64,000 bases of DNA from Gigaspora margarita (taxonomy: Eukaryota > Glomeromycota > Glomeromycetes > Diversisporales > Gigasporaceae), in NCBI GenBank assembly GCA_009809945.1, contig WTPW01000028.1, positions 661,670 to 725,669 on the forward strand, read 5' to 3'. This document shows positions 1-11,753 of the stretch, one piece after another. The notes under the pieces were generated by a model. The model searched no databases, had not been told where the DNA came from, and was given only the letters and a program-made list of their open reading frames with translations. Every line of letters starts with the position of its first letter. Position 1 is the first letter of the stretch. The position numbers were made by a program, and so were the translations under genes.

Positions 1-309
1 GAACAGTGGGTTATTTTGAAAAAGCAAAAAACCATATTACAAAGAAGCTACGTTGAAATTGTTTACAGGAACTTTTATCAAAGATATCTCCACGAGTTCT
101 TGACCAAATTTGATGAAAATTCAAATAAAAAAAATTATACTATATTTATTTACCCGATGCTAGATGTTATAATTTATTTTTAGCAAATTACTATAAAATT
201 TATATGTAATAATCCAACTTTTAGCAAATTTACTTGATTTTAGGGGTAGCAAAAACGTCTAAATTCATGCAGATTAGTTATGACCTATATGAGAGATGTC
301 CGGGGTCCT
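1..309 (-). repeat. Truncated end of a foldback element family
   Basis: This stretch is the reverse complement of 33486-33805, the left outer part of the 2.1 kb foldback element further on. It ends in the same terminal sequence (GAGAGATGTCCGGGGTCCT). The rest of this copy lies beyond the left window edge, so its target duplication cannot be tested. Confidence 0.85.
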
Positions 310-1198
310 TTGTAGACCCACTATAAATTAGACCCAGGCATGAGCCACTGAATTTTATTAAATAAAAAATACAAAGTGCATATGCACTTTAAATTTTTTA
401 TTTTATGATATAACCTCTAGGCAAGTATTAGACTCCGGTCTAAGAAAGGGTTTAAAAATTGATAGAATAAAATAGATGCGGTTCTATACTAACTTTTATG
501 ATAAGTTCCATTTTTAATCTTCATAAATACATGACATGTTTGCAATATGAAACGACCTTTGTTTCCATGTTAAACTCATATGGATTAGCTAATTATTGGA
601 TATAGGATTGTATTAGCTTTTTATCAATTTACAAAGTGGTTTTAGCAGGTATTCAGTAAAATGATAGTGCAGATTCGGACAGACATATGTATGAAAATTA
701 TGTTAAATTTTTTATGGTATGAAAATTTCTAATTCATAAGTATCTTCTTTTAATGGTTAGGGTTAGAGTAGATACTACTGATATTCATTTTTATGTTAGG
801 TTAGGTTGGTTTCTAGGAAAAATAACATAGTTCCAAAAAAATTGTTTTTTTACAAGCTGTATGTTGTATAAATAGAGTTATAACTAACTAACACAATATC
901 CAAAACTACAACAATCTACAAGATAACAAAAGGCATTGATCGAAGCTTGTTGAGATTTGGTCTGAGTTTTTAGAGCTTGTGCCTTGCAGAGACAATACCA
1001 GGGCTCAGATAAGTCTTTGTTTCCTTCTAGTTGAAAGCAATTTGTATGTGTTGTGCAAAGCTTACACTAATAGTTCTATATTTTATTTTTGAAGTTGCGT
1101 CTTATAAGATTACAGTAATTTCGATTGATCAATAATGATGAAATTGATCAAAGCTTAATCAATTGTTATTCTTGGGGTCTGATTACTAGCATTGTTAT
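310..1198. other. AT-rich spacer, no gene seen
   Basis: No coding frame of note. Short telomere-like words (GGTTAGGGTTAG, GTTAGGTTAGG) occur around 755-810 but do not form an array. Confidence 0.5.
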
Positions 1199-1308
1199 TG
1201 GACATGTCCAATTGGACACATCCAATTGGACATGGCTAATTAGACATAAGGCTAAAAGGGCTAATAAATTTGAATTGGACTTCATAAGTCCAATTGGACT
1301 TTATACAG
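1199..1308. repeat. Interspersed CCAATTGGAC palindrome cluster
   Basis: Several copies of TCCAATTGGACAT and close variants occur in both orientations, with short spacers of the form GGCTAATTAGACATAAGG. The same words form a second cluster at 4890-5040, so this is a dispersed low-complexity repeat. The apparent 76-residue reading frame over it has no recognisable protein features. Confidence 0.7.
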
Positions 1309-1315
1309 TGCATTT

Positions 1316-1676
1316 TATGAAAAGCTATCACCTTTTAATTTTTAAATTAATATAACTTTTTAAAAACAAAAAATATTTAAAAAATTTTTTAATAATTTAA
1401 TAGTTTAAACAAAAGGCTATTAAACTATCAAAATAAAATTTTAATATTTTTTATTTTTAGTAAGTTATTTTAATTTAAATTTACATATGATTTAAAATTT
1501 TGGTATTTATATATAAAAAAACATAAATTTGAATTTATTAACAAAATTTTAAATTTTATTAATAAAATTTAAAATTGTATTAAGTTTTTCTGCATTTTAT
1601 TGGATAATTAAGTTATACAGCAACTAAAAATTGGTGCCTATATATAAAATAGGTTGGCTTTAGATAAAATGCACTG
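1316..1676. mobile_element. TA-flanked MITE, Tc1/mariner-type ends (361 bp)
   Basis: Ends are perfect 13-bp inverted repeats, CAGTGCATTTTAT and ATAAAATGCACTG, flanked by TA on both sides (1314-1315 and 1677-1678). The interior is AT-rich and non-coding. TA duplication and CAGTG ends are typical of Tc1/mariner-derived non-autonomous elements. An older, interrupted relative in the opposite orientation is at 54820-57167. Confidence 0.85.
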
Positions 1677-2341
1677 TATAAACAATACTAACTCTAATAA
1701 TATAATACTAGAACAGATATTAAAAATAAAAGGCTCATATCTTACTAATCTAGTCATACTAATCAGCATAATTTAGAAATGTTCATAGCAGATAATAATT
1801 ATAAACTAAAAATCTAAATAAGACATTAACTATTTATATTAAATACTTAGACCAATTAGCCAATAAATAATTACTAAGATAAAAACTAAGAGTGCTCTTA
1901 ATATAATAGCTAGCTACAGAAATAATATAAATACTATAATTAATTGAAGCAATTCTTGCTGATAATTTATAATTTGAATTCAAATAATAAAATTTTAGTC
2001 AATTGGAATAAGTTCATAACAAAAAAAAGTGTATAAACTTTTTTTTATGACAATAATAACCCTACTTTCTAGTTAAAAATTCTTTTTACCAATTAAAATT
2101 AAGCTCTAATCTATTAATTTATATGTTTAAGAGAACCTTAAATCAATATAATAAAAATTAAATAAGATATTGATTAGTATATTGTTTGATAATATTTAGT
2201 TGTTTAAATAAAAAAAGTTCTAAAGAAATTTAATTAAAGATTTTTAGAGCTATTAATGCATATATAGCTTATTTAAATACTATATTGCTTTAAAATTTTA
2301 TTATTATTGTAGTTATATAATTTAAAATATTTTATGTTTTA
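1677..2341. other. AT-rich spacer, nothing recognised
   Basis: No gene, tRNA or clear terminal repeat was found between the two MITEs. Confidence 0.5.
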
Positions 2342-3172
2342 CTGTATTACCACGAAATAACGATCATGGTCGTTATTTTGAAAATTGCATCCTCTAAAAA
2401 TAGCATTCTGGGTTTCGAAATAATGCCTATGCATGTCCCAAAATAGCGCACATCATATAGAGAATACTAAATAATCAAATGAATAACAAAAGTGTTCAAC
2501 GAATGCTTTACAGCTTATTTGAAAATTAGTGGGACACTTGTTTTTGAAACGCTTTGGTTTTGTCTTATAAATCATCTAACTGTTTAGAAATCATGTCACA
2601 GTCTTCAGAACTTCAGTCTGATAATGGCAATGCGATTTCTGAAGAGTTAGATGTTTCATAAGACGAAACTGAAAGGTTTCAAAAATGAGAAAATTTTTCA
2701 AGTGTCCCACTAATTTCAAATCAGCTGTAATTGCTTCAATCATTAAATTTTCAATTAGCGCTACCCTTATCCTAGTAGGATAATAAATTGATAAGGGCAT
2801 TCTTTTTGATTTTAATACTAGATATAATTTTTGATAATAAATGAATGTTTTATGCACATCCTTTTTAAAGTTAGAACTATAGTAGCCTTAAAGTGCTGCA
2901 TAATGATGCCAAAGAACAAAGAAAAATAAGATTATAAATCTACAGACGATACTTTATATATGTGCAGGTTTTAAAAAACAAATTATTTGCTTTTTACTAT
3001 CACTACGTAGAAGTTCAACAATAGGTTAATTGTTCTTCTATATATATATATATATATATATATTAAGGTTTAGATTTTTAATGCCGGTACAGAATAAAAA
3101 ATCAGGTTACCTCAAAATAGTGCACAGGTGATCAAAATACCATGCAGGTGTGCGTTATTTCATGGTAATACA
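2342..3172. mobile_element. TA-flanked non-autonomous DNA transposon (831 bp)
   Basis: Terminal inverted repeats CTGTATTACCACGAAATAACG (left) and its near-complement ending CATGGTAATACAG (right) are flanked by TA. An inner inverted repeat pairs 2510-2540 with 2699-2728 (shared core AGTGGGACACTTG). A TA dinucleotide microsatellite lies at 3040-3063. No transposase frame survives. TA target and CTG ends suggest the Tc1/mariner/pogo group. Confidence 0.8.
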
Positions 3173-3390
3173 GTATTATATTTAATGTATTGTAATCAAT
3201 TATAAAATTTTGCAGATGCAATTTTATTAAAATGCTATAGTAAACTATATACTTTATATTATTTTGTTTCTAGTATATACTTTATAATATTTTATTACTC
3301 TGTTTCTGATATATATGTTATAAGCCAAAAAACAAAATACTTATATATAAAAATATTAATTTCAACTTCTATTAATATATATATTTTGAG

Positions 3391-4364
3391 GGTGTGGCGA
3401 CTTAGAGAAGTTGATAAGTTGTCACACCCAAGTGGCAGGTCTAGGGTTCAAATCCCACTGGCGACGCTTTGAAAAAATAGACCTGTGTTCTGGTAACTGT
3501 TTCTCATCGATCGGTTGGGTACATTACCTGTAGGCCTTGGTACACCATCTCGAATAGGAGCTTTCAGGCACACAAAATCCAAGGAACCAGAGAAATAGAA
3601 ACCCATTTGGCAAGCCCCGAGTAAAGAGGTAGCAAAGATCTTTGACAGTGCTACCAAAGCTAGAATATCAGAAACCAGAGCCGGAGAATTGGACGACAAG
3701 ACTCTCGAGGAGAGGGTCCACCAACCTGGCTGTCGGAGTCATACCAGAGGAAAAGAACATGTGTTTCAGTAGCATGTACTAAGGGGAGGGAGTCCATTTG
3801 GCGCTTAAAGCCAGGCCAACCAACTCTTTTGGGCTAACTGGTTTGGAAGTTTGGGGATACTGGAAAAGGACTGATAGGAAGGTTGTAGTAGGTGCTGGGG
3901 TTAGAGCGAACTTTACAAGGGCAGAAGTAGGTAACGTTAGGGGTTTAATGGTTAGCCCTGACTCCAAGTATATAGGTAAAGCTATAGCGTTAGTTACCGA
4001 AGTGTAGGTGAATACCTGGGTGGGAAGGTACTACTCTACCAAGTTTTCTGTCAAGGATAAACTAGTCCTAAGGGGTATATAAAAGAGATCTGGGTGTCTG
4101 GACTGACTTGTGTTGTACCGCAAATGTTTGGTAAATCAGTTGAGATTGGTCAAGGAGCAGATAAGATTAGAGGGTTTAAATAGGCAATTCCCGTAGTTGG
4201 GTTGCAGGTATAGCAGCTAGTGTAGAACCTTTGGGCAGACCACTTAAATTAGACACCAAAAGTGTATGTGTGGCTAGTTGTACCTTCGTCTCTATATAAT
4301 TTCTGATGAGTAAACTGAATAAACAGTATCCCCCAAGACGGGCACTTTGAATCCAAAAAAAAAA
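3391..4364 (+). mobile_element. Long tRNA-derived SINE, copy A
   Basis: The 5' part (3391-3467) resembles a type II tRNA, with an A-box-like region (ACTTAGAGAAGTTGATAAG) and a perfect B box (GGTTCAAATCC). A long body follows, then a short poly(A). An identical 18-bp duplication (TAATATATATATTTTGAG) flanks it at 3373-3390 and 4365-4382, which is what LINE-mediated retroposition leaves. The body is shared with 29627-30879 (minus strand), including a stretch that can be read as protein around VYSAPKARPT in that copy; here the frame has a stop. The 3' tail (CCCCCAAGACGGGCAC) differs from the other copies. Confidence 0.88.
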
Positions 4365-4485
4365 TAATATATATATTTTGAGTGAAAAAAGAATAATTAA
4401 ATTTTATTTTCTATTTTTATATATACCAAATTGACTACAAATTAATTATTTTATAATTATCAAGTTAACTATTACTAATTATATA

Positions 4486-4677
4486 CTGTATACTTCCGAA
4501 ATTAAACACCCCCAAAAATAAGCACCCCTACATCCTATATTCACCCAAAATTAAGCACCTCTTTAAATAGTTACTAGGCTAAAAACCGGTTAAAACCAGT
4601 TTGCATCAGTCACATGATATACCGAAAATAAGCACCCATATAATAAAAAAAGGGTGCTTAATTTCGGAAGTATACGG
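4486..4677. mobile_element. TA-flanked MITE of the 'aagcaccc' family (192 bp)
   Basis: TIRs CTGTATACTTCCGAAATTAA and the complement of CCGTATACTTCCGAAATTAA, with TA on both sides. Internal copies of the words ATTAAGCACC occur near both ends. Relatives are at 13827-14017 (same interior) and 46119-46311. Confidence 0.88.
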
Positions 4678-4889
4678 TAAATATCTTTTAATTTATTCTA
4701 AATTATTTATTTTTTATATAGAATAACTAATATTATATATCTATTATTAACTAAATTAATTACTTTCTATTCTATTTCTATACCTTTTATATAGACTGTA
4801 CAAATTTTTTTTATTGCAAATATATATATATATAGTATATATATTATTGATTATAAAGATATTTATTAAGCTAAATATATATTTGTCTA

Positions 4890-5040
4890 ATTAGCCCTAG
4901 TCCTTATGTCCAATTGGACATATGGCTAATTGGTCAATTGAACATGTGGACAACAACTAAAGTTAATTAGCCACTTGTTAATTGGCCATATATTCAATTG
5001 GACATAAGGGCTAGGGCTAATAATTTTTTATTGAACTTAA
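4890..5040. repeat. Second CCAATTGGACAT cluster
   Basis: Multiple TCCAATTGGACAT and GGCTAATTGG words in both orientations, matching the cluster at 1199-1308. Non-coding. Confidence 0.6.
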
Positions 5041-6674
5041 GGCTAGTAACAACACTGCTGATTACTAATCAATACTTTTTTCTCTTACATTAATTTTGCT
5101 ATTATGGGACAAAAGAAATATAATAAACAAATACAATAATAATTTTATTAAAGGGGCCTTTTAAGAGAACTACTATTATTATTTTATAGTTAGAACTCAA
5201 AGGTGAGTTATCCTCTATTCAGACAAAGCATCAGGCCTTTATATACTTTTTTCATTATAAAAGAACTTTTCTAATATATTATCTCTATCTACTTTATACA
5301 TACTTACCAGTTATGATATCCATGTTATCTACCTTTTCTGCAAATTTTAATCTGAATCAATCAAATTGACCTGCCTAATTTACTATATTACTTTACTATG
5401 TACTCAATTTTAGTTGCATGCATTTTATCAGAATTACATAGGTAGAAGAACATTCATAACATTGGTTGATTTGTTATAACATTTTTATTATGTTATTTAA
5501 AAGGTTTTTTGAATATTTGTTGTTATTTTTAAAGCTATTAAACTTTCGTGAACTATTTTAGAATTAGATAATAGGCTAGAATTTTGAGCAATTCTATCAA
5601 TTCCAAATTTTTTGCTTTTTTTTTATTTGTAATGTAACTGTTAACATTTTTATGAACCCAAAAAAAAGTACTATATTTTGTTAGTAATGAGTGAAATGTA
5701 ACATTTTAAAAGTATTTTAAACTATATAAATTAGTTGCCCAGGCGATTGATGATCAATTGATTCAAATTAATCAATCAGGTTAGTATCCCTATTATTGAA
5801 ATAATTTTGATCCTATAACTGCGGTGAGCTAATTATAAATAGCTATTAGTAGATGAATTTAATGATAACTAAAGGCACTAAACAAAAAAAGATAAAATAA
5901 TAATATTACAGTTGAATAAATTATATGATCGCTAAAGATGCTAACCAAAAATGTAAAATAATTATTAGTGAGCAAATTATGTAATTACTGAAGATATTAA
6001 CTAAAAAAGGTATAGTAGTATCCCAATGAAAGAATTATATGATCAATAATTACAGCTGGTCTCATATTCAAATTTTTATCTTGGCTGAATCGACATGTTG
6101 TTATTATAGATTTGCTGGCTGTAAAGGTTATAATGAAATGAAAAAGAAGGGTAAATTATGTCATATGGCATACTGATAGCAGGTTCAAAAAAAGAGTAAT
6201 AAAACTAATAAAAAGTAGAATCAAAAAGCTACATTAATATGTATAAGATGCAGGCTAAATTAATGAAATAAAAATATGTTTAAAGAAATCAAAATGCTTA
6301 TAACAGAAAAAGAAAAAAAAATACTCCCACTTTACAATAAATTGCCCATCGCTCATAAGGTTGAATTAAATGAGATGGGAGATAATAAAGCCTTTTATAA
6401 ATATGCATTCAAAAAGACAAATATGTGTCTGTCAATGCACTGAAATTCATTTTATTGAGTTAGTAATAGCTCAAGGATTATTCTCATTTACTCTTGTAAA
6501 AGTACCTTAAGAGTTGCTAACCTTTTGTCAATACAAATCTTAATTTTCTTGATTCAGTTGTACAAATCTTCCATTTATTTGCCCTGTGTTAAAATCTTTT
6601 AAATAAGTTATAATTTTATGAATCGAGAAATTACTATAAACAAATTAAAAATATAATTACTTTTTTTGTTATAA
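5041..6674. other. AT-rich stretch upstream of the MULE, no gene recognised
   Basis: No frame, tRNA or strong terminal repeat was recognised. The region may hold the 5' flank or TIR of the MULE that starts at 6675, but I could not identify a matching end. Confidence 0.4.
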
Positions 6675-6911
6675 ATGTCATTGTCACTGCCTTTGCCTGG
6701 TAACTTTGAAAGCTATGAGGCTCTCATTAATTATGTTCAAATGCATGCTTTTAACTATGGGTATGCAGTAAGCATCAAAAGGTCTAGTAAGACAAGTTCA
6801 TCTATTTACAGTATAATAGAAGTGGTCACTATAATAATAAGTTGAATCTTACTAATGAAACTCATCACTCACAATCATGAACTATCAGAAGACATCTCAG
6901 ATAGTAATATG

Positions 6912-7285
6912 AATCAAAAATTGATTAATCAATTAGTGATTAATAATTTTGATCCAACTATTAATTAATTAGCCAACTAATCAATTAATCGATTAGCTAT
7001 TAAGGGGAGTGACAAAAATTAGATAATTTTTTAGGGGGGAGAGGGGTAAAAAATATTGAAATTATATATAGGAACTGACCAAATTTATATTAAAGAGGAG
7101 GGAGGGGAGTAGGCCTCTAATAAAAAATAATCAGATGATTAATGACATGGCCCTAATTGATTAATTATATCCAGTATTGTTATAAAATCAATTAATCAAC
7201 TAATTGATTAATTGATTAGTTAACAATAATCAATTTGTAATCAATTTCAATGACTAACTAATTGATTACATTTTTTGCTCCAATT
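6912..7285. repeat. Foldback repeat inserted in the MULE
   Basis: The MULE reading breaks after SEDISDSN and resumes around 7300. Between them the sequence is dominated by AATTGATTAATCAATTAG-type words in both orientations, forming imperfect inverted arms around the MITE at 7004-7153. Exact ends are uncertain. Confidence 0.6.
7004..7153. mobile_element. GGG...CCC MITE with 3-bp duplication (150 bp)
   Basis: Begins GGGGAGTGACAAAAATTAG, ends AATGACATGGCCC, flanked by TAA on both sides. A close copy at 26854-27007 is flanked by TTT and is missing from the sister duplicate, which proves the boundaries. Three-base duplications and GGG ends fit PIF/Harbinger-type MITEs (inference). Confidence 0.82.
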
Positions 7286-8142
7286 CATAACACTAATCTC
7301 AGGTTATCTATCTAGATGCCGATTGAATGAAGAGGACCAAAAAAGAGTTTAGAAAATGTCTACAGCAGGAATCTCTCCTTGAGAGATACTCTCTACTCTT
7401 TGTCAAAGCAATCCAAATAGCTTAACAATTTAAAAACTATCTATAAACACTAGAGATAAAATCTAACATGACAATCTTCAAGATCACACACTAATTTAGG
7501 CACTTCTTGATAAACTTATAGAAGGAAATTTTGAGCATGATTATAACAGTGATCAAAACAAAAGTTTAACTCATCTTTTCTTTGCACACCCTAGGTCAAT
7601 TGAACTTACCAAAGTCTATAACTCTGTTTTATTGATGGACTGCACATATAAAACTAACAAGTTTAAAATGCTATTACTAAATGTTGTTGGCATGATAAGC
7701 TTTAATACTTTATTCTCTTCTTGCTTTACATTCTTAAAATCAGAGCAGGAAGAGGATTATAATTGGGCTCTTACTCACATTGCTCGCATTTTTGGTAACA
7801 TTCCAAAACCTCAGATAACTGTTACTGATCATGAACTAGCCCTGATGTGTGTTATATAAACCATATTTTCTGAATCACAAAATCTTTTGTGTGTCTGGCA
7901 CATTGAAAAAAATGTGCTAGTTAACTGTTGGCACCATTTCTCAGAAAAAAAATAGTCCACATTTTTAGAAAGTTGGACAGCCCTTATAAAATCCAAAATG
8001 GAAGCTGGTTTTGAAAACAATTGGGAAGAGTTAGTGAGAAAATATAATAATAAAACAATAGTTACTACATATTTGCAGAATACATGGTTACTATTTAAAA
8101 CTCATTTTGTGAGTTTGTGAGTAGACTGCTATCTGCATTTAG

Positions 8143-8224
8143 GTATTTAGTTGTTTTTTTTTAACTTTCCTCTAAATTCTTTTGGGTCTCTTGGATTTTT
8201 TTATTTTTTTTTATTTTCTTGTAG
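8143..8224 (+). other. Probable retained intron of the MULE gene
   Basis: Starts GTATTTAG, has a T-rich interior and ends TTGTAG. Removing it joins CYLHL-G to NVIILRAKEAH in frame (phase 1 Gly codon), giving the conserved MULE block. The 82-bp length suits fungi. Confidence 0.7.
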
Positions 8225-8965
8225 GTAATGTGATAATATTAAGAGCAAAAGAGGCCCATGTGGTACTTAAAATGTATCTTCAAGTATCAATAGGTGATCT
8301 TTATGCTATCTACAAGAAAATTTCTCTGGCGTTAGAGAATCAATACCAGGAAATTAAAACAAAATTCTTCCAAGAAATGATTAGAATCTCTAGGCCCAAA
8401 ACAAACTATTTTATGCACAGGTTATCACCAAAGTGTTTGCATTTGCACTAAAGAAAGTTCATAAGCCGTTCTTGAAGGCATCTAATACAATATCAGAAAA
8501 TCTACTACAACTTTGTAGTGGTATTTTAAATTGTCAATAGGTCTTCTCTGTTCACATATAATTTAGAAGCTTCTTGAGAATAGCCGATGTTTGCAATTTG
8601 ACGATTTTCATTAACATTGGTAAATCAAGAAACCTCAATTATCTCAGCAAAAGTCCCCAAAACTGAAGATTCTTTGCAACAAAAATGGGTTGAATATAGT
8701 CAGCAATTTAATTCTTTATCTACTTACCAAAAAGTGCAATTCTGAATAGAATATTGAGTTTATTCTATGAGTTGCTCATACTCATACAAGATCTGGAAGT
8801 GCGCAAACAAGAGAATGCCCAACTGGTAAAAAAAACCATGTTCAATCATCCACCCAAAGAGATCTATCTGCTTTTGAATTGATTAGAAAGCATAATAGGA
8901 GGTGTGGTCTATGTCATAAAATTGGGCACAATAGAAGAACATGCCCTAGGGTGGAAAGTGCTAAT

Positions 8966-9047
8966 GAAGATAGCTATAAAGATAGCTATGAAGATAGCTA
9001 TAAAGATAGCTATGAAGATAGCTATGAAGATAGCCATAAAAATAGCA
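8966..9047 (+). repeat. 12-bp coding minisatellite at the MULE C-terminus
   Basis: Alternating units GAAGATAGCTAT and AAAGATAGCTAT, about seven in a row, encode EDSY/KDSY repeats directly after the zinc knuckle and before the stop. Confidence 0.85.
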
Positions 9048-9319
9048 GTTAACTCTAACAATAAAGAAAGTAAATAAAACAGTCATTGTTGCCAAAAAAC
9101 AAAAAAAAAACTAAAAATAATACTTTCCTAGTAGAAATAGAGAGTCCCTATCTATACTTTCTTATTAGAAAATGTACTTCTAAACTTTGAATTTTAAGAG
9201 AAATAATATTAAATAGCCTATATGCAAGGTAAAAGTAATAATCAATATACCTTCTCAATAATAATGCTTCTTTTTAATCGCTTGAATAAAACAGATCCTA
9301 ATTTTAAAGTATACGATTA

Positions 9320-10503
9320 ATGCGTTCATATAGTATAGTAAAAACCTTTTACATTCATTATGACACAGAGTGGGCATCTCTGAGTGCTATGGAAGACTTG
9401 GTGCAAAATAAGGCAGAAGAGTCAAGCAGCAAGAATAGATGGCGAGCACTATGGAACAACATTAGTAGAAACAAAGGCCAGCATTGTGCAAGTGAAAAGA
9501 AAAGTAGAGCTTGGGTTTTTCAAATTAAATGTCTAGCCAAACAACTCCCAACAAAAGCTACTCTCTACAAAAGAAGACCTGAAGTTTACGAGACCAGCAC
9601 ATGTATTAGTTGTCTAAGAAAAGAAGAATCACAAGATCACTTAGCATCTTGTGAAGTTTTCAGAATCTTGTGGAAGAGGGTGTGCAATGAGATCTGTAGG
9701 TATGTAATGACAAAGATAAAAGAAAAAGAAGATCTCCTAACAGTTGATAAAACAATATGGGAAGAAGCATTATTTGGAAGTACTACTGAAAAAAAAGAAA
9801 GTAGTCAAGCTGCATTAATTAGAGGATATATCCCAAAGAAGGTTGAGAAGAAAGTCGAACAAGAAATCTGTGGAAAGCCAAAAATGAAAAGAAAATTTTA
9901 TTTCTTCTGGTTCGCAGCTTCTGGAAAGTATTCTACAAAGGGATATAGTGCTTTAGATGTGAAGTTTTTAATGAGTGGGAAAAGGCAAATGAAATCTTGA
10001 GAAAACAGAAGAAAGAAAAGAAAGATAAGAAAAGCATGAAACCCAGAGAAAAAAAAAGAAAAGAGAAGGATACAGAAATAGACAAGAAAAATATCCAGCA
10101 AGAGCAAGACGAATCTCCAAAGGAAAATAAAAGAGAAGAAAAGAAAAGAAAGATTTTCAGTGCTGCGAAGGACATGATAAAGAACTTTATAACTAGCTTT
10201 AGTAGGCCAGCTTGGTCATCTTTGTTAAAACCGGTATACAAGAAGGACAAAATTGTTAATAGCTAATTGGTCTTGACAAGGCTAACAGCTTACGCCTGTG
10301 GATATTTAAATAACTCTCAGTGAGTTGAGGGCTTTAAAAAGAGGGAAACAGCTATCATAGCAGATCGCACCTGGGCTTCGTTGAAGTTGAGTGAGTTTTT
10401 ATAAGATAGAGAAAAGTTGAAAATATAATGTATTATAAAGTAAACTCAAACTTGTATGTTTAAATTCTTATAATAAAAGCAGGGCCGCTAGTTAAAAAAA
10501 AAA
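9320..10503 (+). pseudogene. 3' end of a LINE (ORF2 C-terminus and tail)
   Basis: An open stretch of 226 codons (9320-10000) contains RAWVFQIKCLAKQLPT, LYKRRPEVYE and a CX2CX8HX3C zinc motif (CISCLRKEESQDHLASC). This is the layout of the domain that follows the RT/RNase H part in LINE ORF2 proteins of this kind, and parallels the minus-strand LINE at 14445-15272. A second, Lys/Glu-rich frame (9997-10266) overlaps its end and probably continues the same protein after a frameshift. The 3' end is ATAATAAAAGCAGGGCCGC followed by poly(A). RT and endonuclease are absent, so it is 5'-truncated. I found no target duplication. Confidence 0.75.
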
Positions 10504-11264
10504 TAAAAAATAAAAATCTTTTACAATAATTATTTACTTATTACTTTGGTGATACACTATATAGTTATATCAAATTTGCTTTGGCATTATTATCATAATT
10601 TACTATAAAGAATTCTATTACAGACAATTTGCATTGGTAAATCGTGACTTAATAAAAAAATTGTAGCCTTGGTATAGTATTATGTATATTGTTACAAGCA
10701 TGTTGTACAGTATATAGTTTATAAAAATTTTAATCAAAAAGAAAATTTGGTGAGACAATTTAAGAGCATTTGCCAAATTAAGCAGTAACGATAATATTCG
10801 TTGTGTGGTATATTAGTAGTAGAAGAGTTTTTGCAATTTGATTGGATAAAATCACGTGATATGTGTGTTGTTAATTTAACACATAATCAGTATAATTTGA
10901 TTGGGTTGGACAAATTATGTGATATGCATGGTGTTAATTTGTCATGTGATCAGCATAATGAAATAATAATCATAGAAATATTCAAAAATGTCTAGATCAT
11001 ATGATTTACTATAGTGGAAATAGCAAATTACTATGGTAGAAATAGTAATTCCCTTATTTAATACTAATAACAATAATTATCTAAACTTTAACTATAATAC
11101 AGTAGCTTACTATATTGTTGTAGACACTTTTTAAAAATTTATACAGAGCTAAATATTTAAGATTAAGCTAAAAATTAAATTATAAATTCTTTAAATCTAT
11201 ATCTTTTAAATAAAAAAAAGTTTAAAAGATTTTATGCTACTGTTTTTAAAATAATTAAATTTAA
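10504..11264. other. AT-rich spacer; part of a dispersed repeat
   Basis: No gene recognised; the 64-codon frame at 10801-10995 has no features. The segment 11105-11264 is the reverse complement of 31510-31610 plus 32042-32095, which lets an insertion at 31612-32041 be defined. Confidence 0.55.
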
Positions 11265-11616
11265 AGGATAGGGTGAATGTAGATCATTTCTTATATAAGT
11301 AGATCATCCAAAAAAATATTACACAAAAATCGAACACATGTTATATATAAAAGTTTTTAAAAATATAATCAATTTTCATAAAAGTTTTGGGGTAGATATA
11401 TTAGACCCTCTAATTCTAATTATAATAATTTGAACCCCTGTATTATTTAAAAAAAACATNCTTGNATATATNATTAATTCTTNNTANGTTGANNNAAATT
11501 TGNCTANNTTANANAANNNAAATATCATATGATCATCACCTAATTTCAATTGAATGTTATTGTAAAAAAATTAGTAACGTGATTACTAGTAAAAATAATT
11601 GACGTTCACTCTACCC
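11265..11616. mobile_element. TTAA-flanked MITE (352 bp, contains Ns)
   Basis: TIRs AGGATAGGGTGAATGTAGAT and the complement of GGGTAGAGTGAACGTC, flanked by TTAA at 11261-11264 and 11617-11620. The same family is at 48591-48960 and 54961-56917. Scattered Ns at 11459-11520 fall inside. TTAA targets are characteristic of piggyBac-type elements, but the GGG start is not the usual piggyBac CCC, so the superfamily is open. Confidence 0.8.
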
Positions 11617-11753
11617 TTAAGTAAAATATTAGATTTTTATATTTGACTAGTTTTTATTGTTGTACAAAATTAATTAAAAGAATAACTATATAGCAAAAAT
11701 TAATTTTTTATTAAGCTAATTGGATTTCAAAAATAAGCAAAAATTATTTAGTA

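Larger units (their letters stand above)
6675..9054 (+). pseudogene. Mutator-like (MULE/FAR1-type) transposase pseudogene
   Basis: The frame begins with a FAR1-like DNA-binding start (LPGNFESYEALINYVQ). After an insertion it resumes near 7300 (LNEEDQKRV, KLIEGNFEHDYNSDQNKSL) and enters the MULE catalytic core: LLMDCTYKTNKFKM, with the first Asp codon at 7638-7640, and VTDHELALM, second Asp at 7827-7829. A likely spliceosomal intron at 8143-8224 (GTATTT...TTGTAG) joins YLHLG to NVIILRAKEAHVVLKMYL in phase. The C-terminus has a CCHC knuckle at 8903-8944 (CX2CX4HX4C) and an acidic/Ser repeat. Many in-frame stops, frame breaks and a repeat insertion (about 6912-7285) make it non-functional. In the family this enzyme cuts and pastes DNA. 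Confidence 0.88.

Noticed and set aside
3391..3467. A functional tRNA gene
   Set aside because: A and B boxes are tRNA-like but the acceptor ends do not pair, and the sequence is the head of a dispersed retroposon. The same holds at 30800-30879 and 60910-60986.
3448..4007. Frames on both strands at 3.4-4.0 kb as host genes
   Set aside because: They lie inside the tRNA-headed retroposon with its 18-bp duplication; the minus-strand ones are shadows.
9898..10250. Minus-strand Phe/Leu/Ser-rich frames as membrane proteins
   Set aside because: They are antisense to the Lys/Glu-rich LINE C-terminus.
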